Positions 1 to 7,084 of a DNA stretch of 11,296 nt are shown here, in pieces. This DNA is from RGIG464 sp045643185 (GTDB taxonomy: Bacteria > Myxococcota_A > Bradymonadia > UBA4248), in the NCBI GenBank assembly GCA_045643185.1, contig JAZUKH010000211.1:1-11296 (forward strand). Reading direction: 5' to 3'. The notes beneath the pieces were generated by a model, which searched no databases, was not told the origin of the DNA, and saw nothing but the letters and a program-made list of their open reading frames with translations. Both the position numbers and the translations under genes were made by a program. Position 1 is the stretch's first letter; every line of letters begins with the position of its first letter.

Positions 1-1
1 G

Positions 2-1450
2 AAATCATTTACCGGCATTACGTTCGAAGATCAGACCCTGACTTACGACGGACAGGCCCACAGCCTCGCCATTGCCAATGTACCCGACGGCGCGAAAGTC
101 TCTTACGACAAGGCGATCGAATACACCGATGCCGGCACCTACAAAGTCGTTGCGACCATCTCCCCCGATGGCTACAACGGCCTTAAACTCACGGCAACTT
201 TGATCATCGCACCCGCTGAATTCACTGGTTTGTCGCTTGAAAACGCTGTTTTCGCCTACGACGGCAACGCGCATGAACTCGTTATCTCAGGGCAGTTGCC
301 CGACGACGCTCAGGTCACTTACACAATCACCGGACCGGACAAAACGGGTACCGAAATAGGTGAGTATAAGTTCGTTGCCACAGTCAATGCCAAAAACTAT
401 AAAGACGCTTCCTACGTTGCCATCATGACCATTACTGAACCAAAATTCGTCGATGACTCAATCTCGCCGTTCAAACTTACACAATCGACAAAAGATAGTG
501 AGCTGCTTGAACAATTATTGAAAAATAATTACACGATCGAAGCTATATCAACTCATTTGTTCATTTATCCCGATGGTACTACAAAAGAGGTGAGTGAGGC
601 GGAAGGATATATTGTTAACTTTTATGTGAGTCCGCAAGCTGTTATGAAACTTGAGACTGACTGGAATGATGAAGAAAAAGTTAGAGAACTCTACTCTATG
701 GAATATTATTGGACTAAAGATGATGTGGCATTTGAATCTATAAGAGATCAATTTACTATGAGGGATCATGATAAAGAATTTGTCTGTTCTGGGGTAATGC
801 CAAAGGAGGCTGTACTCGAAACAGCGAATGTATTATATTATGCACCGCTTCCGTTTAGATGTACAATGAATGAAGATGGTACGTATTTGAAAGAAAATGG
901 CCAATGCGTTAGCCTTGGCGGTGCGGTTTATAATTACGAAATTAAGGATAACATGTTCGTTTTAACGAGTTCTGCTAAATATGACCATCCTGAATGGATT
1001 CATTATGAAAATGAAACGATACGTATAAAAAATATCGGGAATACCGTCGTACCGCGATTTTCCCAATGTGAAAACGCCTGTGATAGTACCTACGAAGTGA
1101 CCAGTTTTGATTTGTATAATGTCAGATACTACAATGATGGTAATCTTAATGCTTCGATCTCACTGTTTCTCAAAGACTACATGGATGGATATAAATTGTT
1201 CTGGCCGCAAGGGCCTTACCCGATTTATCCTGAGTTTATGGGGATGACCGTTAAGAGCTTGGAAGTAGAAAATTACTATGAACACTTTGATGAGTGTTCT
1301 GATTATCAATATAAAGTATATTTTGATAATAATTACCAATATCAGGGTGAGTTTTCTTCATTGGGCTCTGTGAGTGCAAACTCTCAGAATATTAATATTT
1401 TAAATGCATGCGGTGGTTCCTTATCGTATTATAGTGAGTGGCATAAGTAA
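2..1450 (+). CDS. MBG-repeat surface protein, 3' part only
   Basis: The reading frame is open from the first full codon (position 2) to TAA at 1448-1450, so the 5' end lies outside the window. The first ~145 residues hold two tandem domains of about 70 residues. Each has the MBG pattern: a TFEDQTLTYDGQAHSL-like strand, then a VPDGAKVSY or LPDDAQVTY strand, then a G(T/E)Y(K)VxAT strand and a closing hydrophobic strand. MBG domains are stalk-like immunoglobulin-type modules of bacterial surface proteins. From about base 440 the composition turns AT-rich and the remaining ~330 residues are tyrosine- and asparagine-rich, with several cysteine pairs and no family I recognise. A TTG at 200 could act as a start, but the MBG pattern continues in frame upstream of it, so it is not the real one. 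Secretion or surface location is inferred from the MBG domains. The C-terminal part could be a binding or passenger domain; that is unproven. Confidence 0.8.
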   Translation, partial: KSFTGITFEDQTLTYDGQAHSLAIANVPDGAKVSYDKAIEYTDAGTYKVVATISPDGYNGLKLTATLIIAPAEFTGLSLENAVFAYDGNAHELVISGQLPDDAQVTYTITGPDKTGTEIGEYKFVATVNAKNYKDASYVAIMTITEPKFVDDSISPFKLTQSTKDSELLEQLLKNNYTIEAISTHLFIYPDGTTKEVSEAEGYIVNFYVSPQAVMKLETDWNDEEKVRELYSMEYYWTKDDVAFESIRDQFTMRDHDKEFVCSGVMPKEAVLETANVLYYAPLPFRCTMNEDGTYLKENGQCVSLGGAVYNYEIKDNMFVLTSSAKYDHPEWIHYENETIRIKNIGNTVVPRFSQCENACDSTYEVTSFDLYNVRYYNDGNLNASISLFLKDYMDGYKLFWPQGPYPIYPEFMGMTVKSLEVENYYEHFDECSDYQYKVYFDNNYQYQGEFSSLGSVSANSQNINILNACGGSLSYYSEWHK

Positions 1451-1451
1451 A

Positions 1452-1522
1452 CTGGTTTACTTACGACGTGGCTCGCCTCGTCTCCACGACGGGCTGAGCC
1501 GCGACGGAGCTGATTAGACCAG
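1452..1522 (+). other. nested stem-loop after the MBG gene stop
   Basis: An outer 8-base stem pairs 1452-1459 with 1515-1522, with one G-T wobble. It encloses an imperfect GC-rich hairpin at about 1470-1500, where GGCTCGCC pairs with GGGCTGAGCC allowing small bulges. It begins one base after the stop codon. There is no T-run, so it is not a standard terminator; it may protect the mRNA 3' end or be a relic of a repeat. Apart from a perfect 7-base inverted repeat at 1601-1607/1612-1618, I see nothing else in 1523-1640. Confidence 0.35.
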
Positions 1523-1640
1523 CACCTATATGTATGCCCTATTACATTCCCCCTCTATGAATATTGCCAACCACATAGCAAAATGTAACAAAATTTGTGC
1601 ATAAACATGGTTGTTTATCACGAAAACTTGGTGAAGGCAC

Positions 1641-1669
1641 GACGCGGCTGAGGTTTCGACGCGGCTGAG
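1641..1669. repeat. short tandem repeat, 12-base unit twice
   Basis: GACGCGGCTGAG occurs at 1641-1652 and again at 1658-1669, separated by five bases. A near-inverse version (CTGAGCCGCGAC) occurs at 1494-1505. It lies in the gap between two convergent genes and just before their shared terminator. Its function is unknown. Confidence 0.5.
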
Positions 1670-1675
1670 TAAAAA

Positions 1676-1709
1676 CGAAAAAAGCCCGCTGATAAGCGGG
1701 CTTTTTTTC
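1676..1709. terminator. bidirectional rho-independent terminator
   Basis: A stem AAAGCCCGCT (1681-1690) and AGCGGGCTTT (1695-1704) surrounds a GATA loop. An A-run lies on the left and a T-run on the right (1702-1708), so it can work on both strands. It serves the convergent pair: the MBG gene on the plus strand and hppA on the minus strand, whose stop codon is 18 bases away. Confidence 0.9.
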
Positions 1710-1727
1710 GTTTAATGCGTCAAGGCA

Positions 1728-3986
1728 TTAGTTCGCAGCGACGACGATGGGAGCAGGCGCTTCAACGGGCGCAGCTTCGGGAGCTGCAACGGGTTCAGCG
1801 GGCGCAACGACAGCGGCGGGCTGAGCAGCTGCCGCGTTGTCGGCGGGAGCAGCAGAGTCGCCCATGAAACCAGCGAGGGTCGGAGCGAGAACGAGGGCGA
1901 TAACGCTCATGAGTTTGATGAGGATGTTGATGGACGGGCCAGCGGTGTCTTTGAACGGATCGCCAACGGTATCGCCAACAACAGCCGCTTTATGGGCATC
2001 GGAGCCTTTACCACCATAATTGCCGCCTTCGATATATTTCTTGGCGTTATCCCATGCACCACCTGCATTAGCCATGAAGATAGCGAGAACGACGCCCGTG
2101 ATCATAACGCCGACGAGCATACCACCGAGAATGGCGCCTTTGGTCTGGAGGCAAATATCAAGGATACCCGCCAGGATCGGGGCTACGATGGCGATGACGC
2201 CAGGCAGAACCATCTGACGAATAGCCGCTTTCGTAGAGATCGCGACGCAATTGCTGTATTCAGCTTTGACGCCTTCTTTACCTTCAAGAAGTCCAGGGAT
2301 CTCTTTGAACTGACGACGAACTTCTTTGACCATATCCTGAGCCGAGCGGCCAACAGCCAACATGGCCAGGGCGCTGAACCAGAACGGAAGCACGCCGCCG
2401 ACGAAGAGACCGATCACGACGAGCGGATTCATCGCGTCGATGGCCTGAAGTCCCATAACCTGCGCATAAGCGACGAAGAGGGAGAGCGCCGTCAAAGCAG
2501 CAGAACCGATAGCGAAACCTTTACCGATAGCGGCGGTGGTGTTACCAACGCTGTCGAGTTTGTCCGTACGGTTACGAACTTCTTCATCAAGACCGGACAT
2601 TTCAGCGATACCACCGGCGTTATCGGCGATGGGGCCATAAGCGTCGACAGCAAGCTGAATACCCGTCGTAGCGAGCATACCAAGAGCAGCGAGGGCGATA
2701 CCATACATACCGCAGAAGAGGAAGGCGATAAGAATGGCAGCGGCAACGAGGATGACGGGGATGACCGTGGAGATCATACCGACGGCGAGTCCCTGAATGA
2801 TATTCGTAGCGGCGCCACCGTTATCGGAGGCATTCGCGATGCCTTTAACGGATTTGAAGGCATCAGAGGTATAGAATTCAGTGATCTTACCGATGCAGGT
2901 ACCGGCGATAAGGCCGCCCGTGACGGTCAAAAAGATGCTGAGCGGCGTAACGACGAGGTCGGAACCGGGAACAGCGAGGCCACCTTCAGGCAAAATGAGA
3001 GCAGCGATACCAAACGTCGCGACAGCAGTAATCACGGCAGCCGAAATGGTACCAGTATCAAGCGCTTTCTGCGGGTTGGAGTTTTCGTCTTTGCTGCGAA
3101 CGATGAAGGTACAAATAACGGAGAGAATGATACCGACAGCGGCAATGATCATCGGGAGAACGATGGCGCTCATCTGCCCATCGGTGCCTTTCCAGATCGC
3201 GGCGCCAAGGACGGCAGAACCAATGATGGAACCAACGTAAGATTCGAAAAGGTCAGCGCCCATACCAGCGACGTCACCGACGTTATCACCGACGTTATCA
3301 GCGATGGTTGCAGGGTTACGGGGATCGTCTTCAGGAATACCGGCTTCGACTTTACCGACGAGGTCAGCGCCGACGTCAGCAGCTTTCGTGTAGATACCAC
3401 CACCAACACGGGCGAAGAGAGCGATCGAGGAAGCACCGAAGCTGAAGCCCGTGAGGACTTCGAGGAGGCGGCTCATATCGCCGGCAAGTTCGGGAATCTG
3501 GAGATAGATGAGAAAGAGTCCGGAAATACCGAGCAGACCAAGGCCAACGACGGTCATGCCCATGACAGCGCCACCGCCAAAAGCCACAGCGAGGGCATCT
3601 TTAAGACCTTTACGAGCGGCATTGGACGTACGAACGTTCGCTTTCGTAGCGACGCGCATACCGAAGTTACCAGCGGCAGCACTGCAGAAAGCACCGACCA
3701 CGAAAGACAGCGCGACGAGCGGGCTGCTGGACGGGTTGGCGGCGTTGATGACAGCCAACAAAATGGCCACGATGGCCACAAAAATGCCGAGAACTTTGTA
3801 TTCCGCTTTCAGGAATGCCATAGCGCCTTCCTGAATGTAGCCGGAAATTTCTTTCATGCGATCCGTACCGGCATCCTGTTTCGCGATCCAACGCGATTTG
3901 ATGATCGAGTAGATCAGAGCTGCGAGCGCAGCCACAGGAACGCCAATATAAACCAGATACTGGACGAGTGGACTAAGATGCTCCAT
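1728..3986 (-). CDS. hppA: membrane-bound ion-pumping pyrophosphatase, K+-dependent type
   Basis: HppA hydrolyses cytoplasmic pyrophosphate and pumps H+ and/or Na+ across the inner membrane. The 752-residue product has the family's ~16 hydrophobic segments. It carries the pyrophosphate/Mg site DVGADLVGKVE (204-214) followed by the NVGDNVGDVAG loop (231-241), a second DNAGGIAEM site (455-463) and the C-terminal GDTVGDPFKDTAGP motif (671-684). The GNTTAAIGKG stretch has Ala485 and Gly488 where K+-independent enzymes carry Lys and Thr, so it is of the K+-dependent class. Glu248 in DLFESY occupies the ion-gate Glu position seen in Na+-type enzymes, but this alone does not settle H+ versus Na+. 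An unusual Ala/Pro-rich tail occupies residues ~711-752. The start overlaps the end of pth by 14 bases and has a perfect AGGAGG, which points to co-transcription and translational coupling. Confidence 0.97.
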   Translation of the reverse strand: MEHLSPLVQYLVYIGVPVAALAALIYSIIKSRWIAKQDAGTDRMKEISGYIQEGAMAFLKAEYKVLGIFVAIVAILLAVINAANPSSSPLVALSFVVGAFCSAAAGNFGMRVATKANVRTSNAARKGLKDALAVAFGGGAVMGMTVVGLGLLGISGLFLIYLQIPELAGDMSRLLEVLTGFSFGASSIALFARVGGGIYTKAADVGADLVGKVEAGIPEDDPRNPATIADNVGDNVGDVAGMGADLFESYVGSIIGSAVLGAAIWKGTDGQMSAIVLPMIIAAVGIILSVICTFIVRSKDENSNPQKALDTGTISAAVITAVATFGIAALILPEGGLAVPGSDLVVTPLSIFLTVTGGLIAGTCIGKITEFYTSDAFKSVKGIANASDNGGAATNIIQGLAVGMISTVIPVILVAAAILIAFLFCGMYGIALAALGMLATTGIQLAVDAYGPIADNAGGIAEMSGLDEEVRNRTDKLDSVGNTTAAIGKGFAIGSAALTALSLFVAYAQVMGLQAIDAMNPLVVIGLFVGGVLPFWFSALAMLAVGRSAQDMVKEVRRQFKEIPGLLEGKEGVKAEYSNCVAISTKAAIRQMVLPGVIAIVAPILAGILDICLQTKGAILGGMLVGVMITGVVLAIFMANAGGAWDNAKKYIEGGNYGGKGSDAHKAAVVGDTVGDPFKDTAGPSINILIKLMSVIALVLAPTLAGFMGDSAAPADNAAAAQPAAVVAPAEPVAAPEAAPVEAPAPIVVAAN

Positions 3987-4587
3987 CAGAAGCTTCCTCC
4001 TTTTTTTTGGCCTTGAACAGGCCGTTACAATAATTCATTGACGCCAGCAAACCTCGTGAAACCCACGTATCGAGGGCCTGGCCGCCAATTTCTACACTTT
4101 TCTCCCAGGTTGCTTGTTCAGCCTGGGGAATCGTACCTAAAACGTAATTGATCACATCGTTATGGACCGGTCGCCCAATGCCCATGCGCAAGCGATTGAA
4201 AGCGTTAGAGCCAGTGAGTTCGATGATGGACTTCAGCCCATTATGTCCACCGGCACCGCCGCCATTTTTGCAGCGTACATCGCCCATTGGAAGATCCAGA
4301 TCGTCGTGAATGATCAGGATATTCTCATGCGGCACATGAAAAAATGCCATACAAGCCTGCACGCTTTTGCCGCTCAAGTTCATAAAGGTCTGCGGTTTGA
4401 GCAGATGGATCTGTTTTCCGTTCAATCGCATCGACCCATAGATGCCTTGAAATTTCGTCTGTGTCATGTTCGCCCCATGGGCGCGGCACCACGCATCTAA
4501 AGTCATAAAACCGGCATTGTGCCTGGTATTTTCGTATTCGTTGCCTGGATTGCCCAAACCAACGATCAGTAAAGATTCGTCACTCAT
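3973..4587 (-). CDS. pth: peptidyl-tRNA hydrolase
   Basis: Pth cleaves the ester bond of peptidyl-tRNAs that drop off ribosomes, recycling tRNA in the cytoplasm. The 204-residue product has the complete set of family motifs: VGLGNPG with Asn13, NTRHNAG with the catalytic His23, FMNLSG with Asn70, IHDDLDLP with Asp95 and GGHNGLKS with Asn116. I chose the ATG at 4587 because MSDESLLIVGLGNPG gives the usual short N-terminus; an in-frame GTG at 4623 would add 12 residues of no family character. The Shine-Dalgarno is weak (an AAGTGA-like stretch). The C-terminus, past the usual domain, is a short Lys/Glu-rich tail whose codons also supply the hppA ribosome binding site. rplY, its frequent neighbour elsewhere, lies further upstream, separated by a lipoprotein gene. 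Confidence 0.97.
   Translation of the reverse strand: MSDESLLIVGLGNPGNEYENTRHNAGFMTLDAWCRAHGANMTQTKFQGIYGSMRLNGKQIHLLKPQTFMNLSGKSVQACMAFFHVPHENILIIHDDLDLPMGDVRCKNGGGAGGHNGLKSIIELTGSNAFNRLRMGIGRPVHNDVINYVLGTIPQAEQATWEKSVEIGGQALDTWVSRGLLASMNYCNGLFKAKKKEEASDGAS
3996..4001 (-). promoter_or_regulatory. strong ribosome binding site of hppA, inside pth
   Basis: On the minus strand AGGAGG lies nine bases before the hppA ATG (3986-3984). It fixes that start codon. The site is inside the last codons of pth, within a lysine/glutamate-rich stretch, so ribosomes finishing pth pass over it. Confidence 0.85.
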
Positions 4588-4635
4588 AATCACTTTTTTC
4601 GCTAAGCGATGCCTGTCACACACCGCAAAAATTTT

Positions 4636-4664
4636 AATCTACATGAATCCGCTTTGTTTGGGAA
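4636..4664 (-). promoter_or_regulatory. candidate promoter for pth-hppA
   Basis: Read on the minus strand, TTCCCA (4664-4659) and TAGATT (4641-4636) are spaced by 17 bases; each matches four of six consensus positions. It lies about 50 bases before the pth start, in an AT-rich stretch. It would explain transcription of pth independently of the lipoprotein gene, but the match is modest. Confidence 0.35.
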
Positions 4665-4729
4665 TGTGCGTAATTTACCTACATTTCCATCAAAGAACGA
4701 AATTCTGTCTCTTTGTCATTGGGGAAATC

Positions 4730-4802
4730 GGGAGGGGGAAGTCTCCCCCTACGCGGCTATTTCCTTCGGAAATACGCCGCTACCCCTTCGCCTGGCAGGG
4801 CC
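4730..4802 (-). repeat. palindromic intergenic repeat, copy 1 (73 bases)
   Basis: Read on the minus strand, it begins 7 bases after the stop of the cysteine-rich lipoprotein gene. It has a 34-base arm that includes GCGAAGGGGTAGCGGCG, a 5-base centre, and a 34-base arm that includes GGGGGAGACTTCCCCC. The middle folds as GCGGC-TATTTCC / GGAAATA-GCCGC with one bulge, and the distal arm forms its own hairpin, GGGGGA/TCCCCC with a GACT loop. Both arms recur at 8928-9040 with a single mismatch. There is no coding content and no T-run. It resembles REP- or MITE-type elements; no transposase is attached. Confidence 0.85.
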
Positions 4803-4809
4803 CAAGACA

Positions 4810-5949
4810 TTATTCTTCCGCGTAACCCTGTTCATCGCAGGTTCGACCGTCGGCTGAACAACCAGCTTTGCAGTCCGGATCCTGAGTCGGGTGATTGACC
4901 AGGTAATTCTTGCCATTGTCAGAGGCTTCACAAATGAAAGTCTCTTCGTAAAACAACATGCCCATGTCGTAAAAGTCTCGGCAGTACGTGACCTTTTCAC
5001 CAGGTGTGGTGCACTCTTCAGCTTCAGTGTAACAATAAGCCTTGGTAGTCGTCGCGTGACACGTGCCGTCGTGATAGCCTTCGACGCAGTAGACTTTGGA
5101 CACTTTGCCATCAAAGCAATACTGCGCCAACGTGCCATCGGCAGAGCAGTTTGGTTTATAATCCTCACCACACTTTTCTCTTGGCAGGCACGTGGTCCGA
5201 TCTTCCGAACAGCTTCCTCGTCCGTCGTCGCAATACTCGTAGTCCTCATAGACCCAGTATTTTTGACCATTCGAGTGCTGCGTGCACGTATAGGTCAACA
5301 TGGCCGTTTCGTAGATCTCGTCGTCACGACAGACTTGTTTGGTGCTTTTGAGCTCGTCACAGCGATCCGCATCGCCGTAGCAATCCGCATAGACGTCATT
5401 CGCCAAACAAACCTGGCTGTCTCCACAAGCATGACGCTTGAGCACGCCGCCGTCGCAGACGGTGGCCGTGTTTTGGTCGTCCCCGCAGTTCGATTTGTAG
5501 TAATAAGGATTACAGAGCGTTTCGGTCTTGTCGAAACAATAAAGATAGGTGCTGTCACAGCACGCGAGCAGGTTGGACTTGTGGTCGGGATCGCGGGCAA
5601 TGCACTCGTCAAGCATATCGCAAGCTTTGAGACCGGCGTCTGCACATTTTGCTTCGACCACAGGCGCTGGCGGCGGGTTGCACTGGCCATTCTTACATCC
5701 GTGTTCGCAGGCATTGGTGATCTTCCAGACCTGGTCGATACATTCGACAACCGATGCTCCACTCTGTGTACATTTGGGCGCATCGCCAGTCGTGCAGGCT
5801 TCTCCCTTCGTTTCTATGGGCTCTGGGTCTTGGTGTGTTGTTTCACTCGATGGCGTTTGACCAGACGTCGTCTTGTCATTGGAATCGTCGTCACAGGCGA
5901 CGAACGTAAGCGCAGTGATTGCGCAGAAACAGATCAGTGTGCGTTTCAT
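4810..5949 (-). CDS. cysteine-rich secreted lipoprotein
   Basis: The product has 379 residues. A signal peptide (KR charge, hydrophobic core) ends in FVAC, so Cys19 is the predicted lipidation site; Phe at -3 is less usual than Leu. Asp follows directly, then a Ser/Thr/Asp-rich linker to about residue 48. The rest holds some 36 further cysteines, about one every nine residues, in recurring patterns such as C-x3-GC-x4-C near 81-90 and C-x3-GC-x6-C near 360-371. This implies many disulfides and an exported location. No named family is recognised, and the function is unknown. I took ATG 5949 because it gives a clean signal peptide; frames open upstream to 6003 run into the rplY terminator. No clear Shine-Dalgarno is visible. 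The terminator of rplY lies 30 bases upstream and a palindromic repeat lies 7 bases downstream. Confidence 0.85.
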   Translation of the reverse strand: MKRTLICFCAITALTFVACDDDSNDKTTSGQTPSSETTHQDPEPIETKGEACTTGDAPKCTQSGASVVECIDQVWKITNACEHGCKNGQCNPPPAPVVEAKCADAGLKACDMLDECIARDPDHKSNLLACCDSTYLYCFDKTETLCNPYYYKSNCGDDQNTATVCDGGVLKRHACGDSQVCLANDVYADCYGDADRCDELKSTKQVCRDDEIYETAMLTYTCTQHSNGQKYWVYEDYEYCDDGRGSCSEDRTTCLPREKCGEDYKPNCSADGTLAQYCFDGKVSKVYCVEGYHDGTCHATTTKAYCYTEAEECTTPGEKVTYCRDFYDMGMLFYEETFICEASDNGKNYLVNHPTQDPDCKAGCSADGRTCDEQGYAEE

Positions 5950-5979
5950 GATGGTAAAAAATTGAGTTGAGTCAGGCAT

Positions 5980-6009
5980 AAAAAAAGGCGGTGCATATTG
6001 CACCGCCTT
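5980..6009 (-). terminator. rho-independent terminator of rplY
   Basis: A perfect 11-base stem pairs 5985-5995 with 5999-6009 around a 3-base loop. Read on the minus strand it ends in a run of seven T. It starts 21 bases after the rplY stop codon and sits directly before the lipoprotein gene. Confidence 0.92.
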
Positions 6010-6030
6010 AAAACTTATGCCGCTAAACGA

Positions 6031-6588
6031 TTAGGCGTGGGGCGGAATGACTTCGGCAACGAGGAAATCGTTGTCATAGATGTATTCGCAACCGTCGATG
6101 ACGGGAACGCGGCTGATCTGAGCACGTTCTTTAAGATCGAGCGGCGTGACATCGAAGTTGATGACGGAAGGAATGTCTTTGGGAAGGCAGGAAACGACGA
6201 CATCACGAGCTGCTTTACGCAGCGAACCGCCCTTACCAACACCCACGGATTTACCCGTGAGTTCGAGAGGAACGCGAACACGGACTTTGCGATCGGCATC
6301 GATGCAATAGAGGTCAGCGTGGAGGAAGCGACGGGTCACAGGGTGACGCTGAACGCTCTTGACCATAACGGTGTGACGGGCATCGCCACAAACGAAATCG
6401 AAAACGATATTGGGACCATATTCGGTCGAAAGAATGCGGGTGAGGTCATCCGGGTTGATCGACGCGCTAATCGCATCAACGCCACGGCCATAGCACGTGA
6501 CAGGGATCATACCAGTAGCACGAAGTTTGCGGCTGGCGCCTTTTTTGCCAGCAACGCGGGCTTCACCTTTCAGTTCGAGTTTTTCCAT
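6031..6588 (-). CDS. rplY: 50S ribosomal protein L25, Ctc/TL5 form
   Basis: L25 binds 5S rRNA in the large ribosomal subunit; the long Ctc form adds a second beta domain and is often linked to general stress. The 185 residues fit the two-domain form. The N-terminal 5S-binding domain (about 1-92) has KGASRKLRATGMIPV and YGRG (33-36) and ends in the hallmark RHPVTRRFLHADLY (81-94). The C-terminal TL5-type domain (about 98-180) has a KGGSLRK stretch and a CLPKDIP motif (134-140). GGAG lies 11 bases before the ATG, and the family's expected N-terminus MEKLELKGEAR supports the start. Transcription runs from a promoter ~100 bases upstream and ends at the terminator at 5980-6009, so it may be mostly monocistronic, although readthrough into the lipoprotein gene is possible. 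Confidence 0.96.
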   Translation of the reverse strand: MEKLELKGEARVAGKKGASRKLRATGMIPVTCYGRGVDAISASINPDDLTRILSTEYGPNIVFDFVCGDARHTVMVKSVQRHPVTRRFLHADLYCIDADRKVRVRVPLELTGKSVGVGKGGSLRKAARDVVVSCLPKDIPSVINFDVTPLDLKERAQISRVPVIDGCEYIYDNDFLVAEVIPPHA

Positions 6589-6692
6589 TGTTAAATTTTC
6601 TCCAAAGGGTGCAACCCCAAAAGACGTGATGCACTATGCATCCATCCCAACTGGTTGCATGTAAAAACTTTTGCACCGTTCGCAAAAGCGCA

Positions 6693-6723
6693 AGTATTCT
6701 CGCCATTTTGAAACAAATGTCAA
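6693..6723 (-). promoter_or_regulatory. candidate promoter of rplY
   Basis: Read on the minus strand, a perfect TTGACA (6723-6718) is followed after 19 bases by AATACT (6698-6693), which matches four of six positions. The spacing is slightly long. The leader would be about 100 bases. Within or next to it, CTTTTGC/GCAAAAG (6668-6674 with 6682-6688) can pair and is followed on the minus strand by TTTTT. A second small hairpin, GATGCA/TGCATC, lies nearer the gene. Confidence 0.5.
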
Positions 6724-7084
6724 TTGGTTTTTATGAATTTTATCCGTTATCCCCTGCGCGCCACGAGCTCAGACCGGCCCCAAACAAGACCAAGAATAAG
6801 CGCAAATCCAAAACAGATTGTTATTCCTGGCTGAGCAATAACCTTGCTACACCTCGACGTTGCTTTGTTTTTCAAACGTTCGTGTCATTATTTTGAAAAA
6901 AATCCGTCACGTTTTTGAAGTCGTTGGCAATATTAGTGGGACGCCCAAGTTAGGGCATGTATTTCGATAAGCGGTGAGCTCACATACATCTTGTTGCACT
7001 TTTCAACAATTCACGCTGGCCTGATGACTCAAGCCGTGGTCACCCCACCCAAGCGTTAACCTTCACAAACAAGGAACAAAAATC
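6724..7084. other. intergenic region between divergent genes, no gene seen
   Basis: I see no convincing gene or RNA here. Present are a perfect 10-base palindrome GTGAGCTCAC (6974-6983) and an inverted repeat TTGTTG/CAACAA (6991-6996 and 7004-7009), either of which could be an operator for the nuclease gene downstream. The ribosome binding site AAGGA of that gene is at 7071-7075. I could not find a good promoter for it. Confidence 0.4.

Noticed and set aside
1992..4016. 674-codon open frame on the plus strand
   Set aside because: It lies entirely antisense to hppA and the pth end, is biased to Asp/Gly/Asn/Arg with no domain, and is explained by codon bias of the real genes on the other strand.
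4466..4898. Several short plus-strand frames between pth and the lipoprotein
   Set aside because: They cover the pth start and the palindromic repeat and show no ribosome binding site.
4891..5970. 359-codon open frame on the plus strand
   Set aside because: Antisense to the cysteine-rich lipoprotein, whose signal peptide and cysteine pattern are clearly real; the antisense product shows no family pattern.
6636..6896. 86-codon plus-strand frame in the rplY/nuclease gap
   Set aside because: No ribosome binding site, it overlaps the rplY promoter, and its composition is unlike the neighbouring genes.
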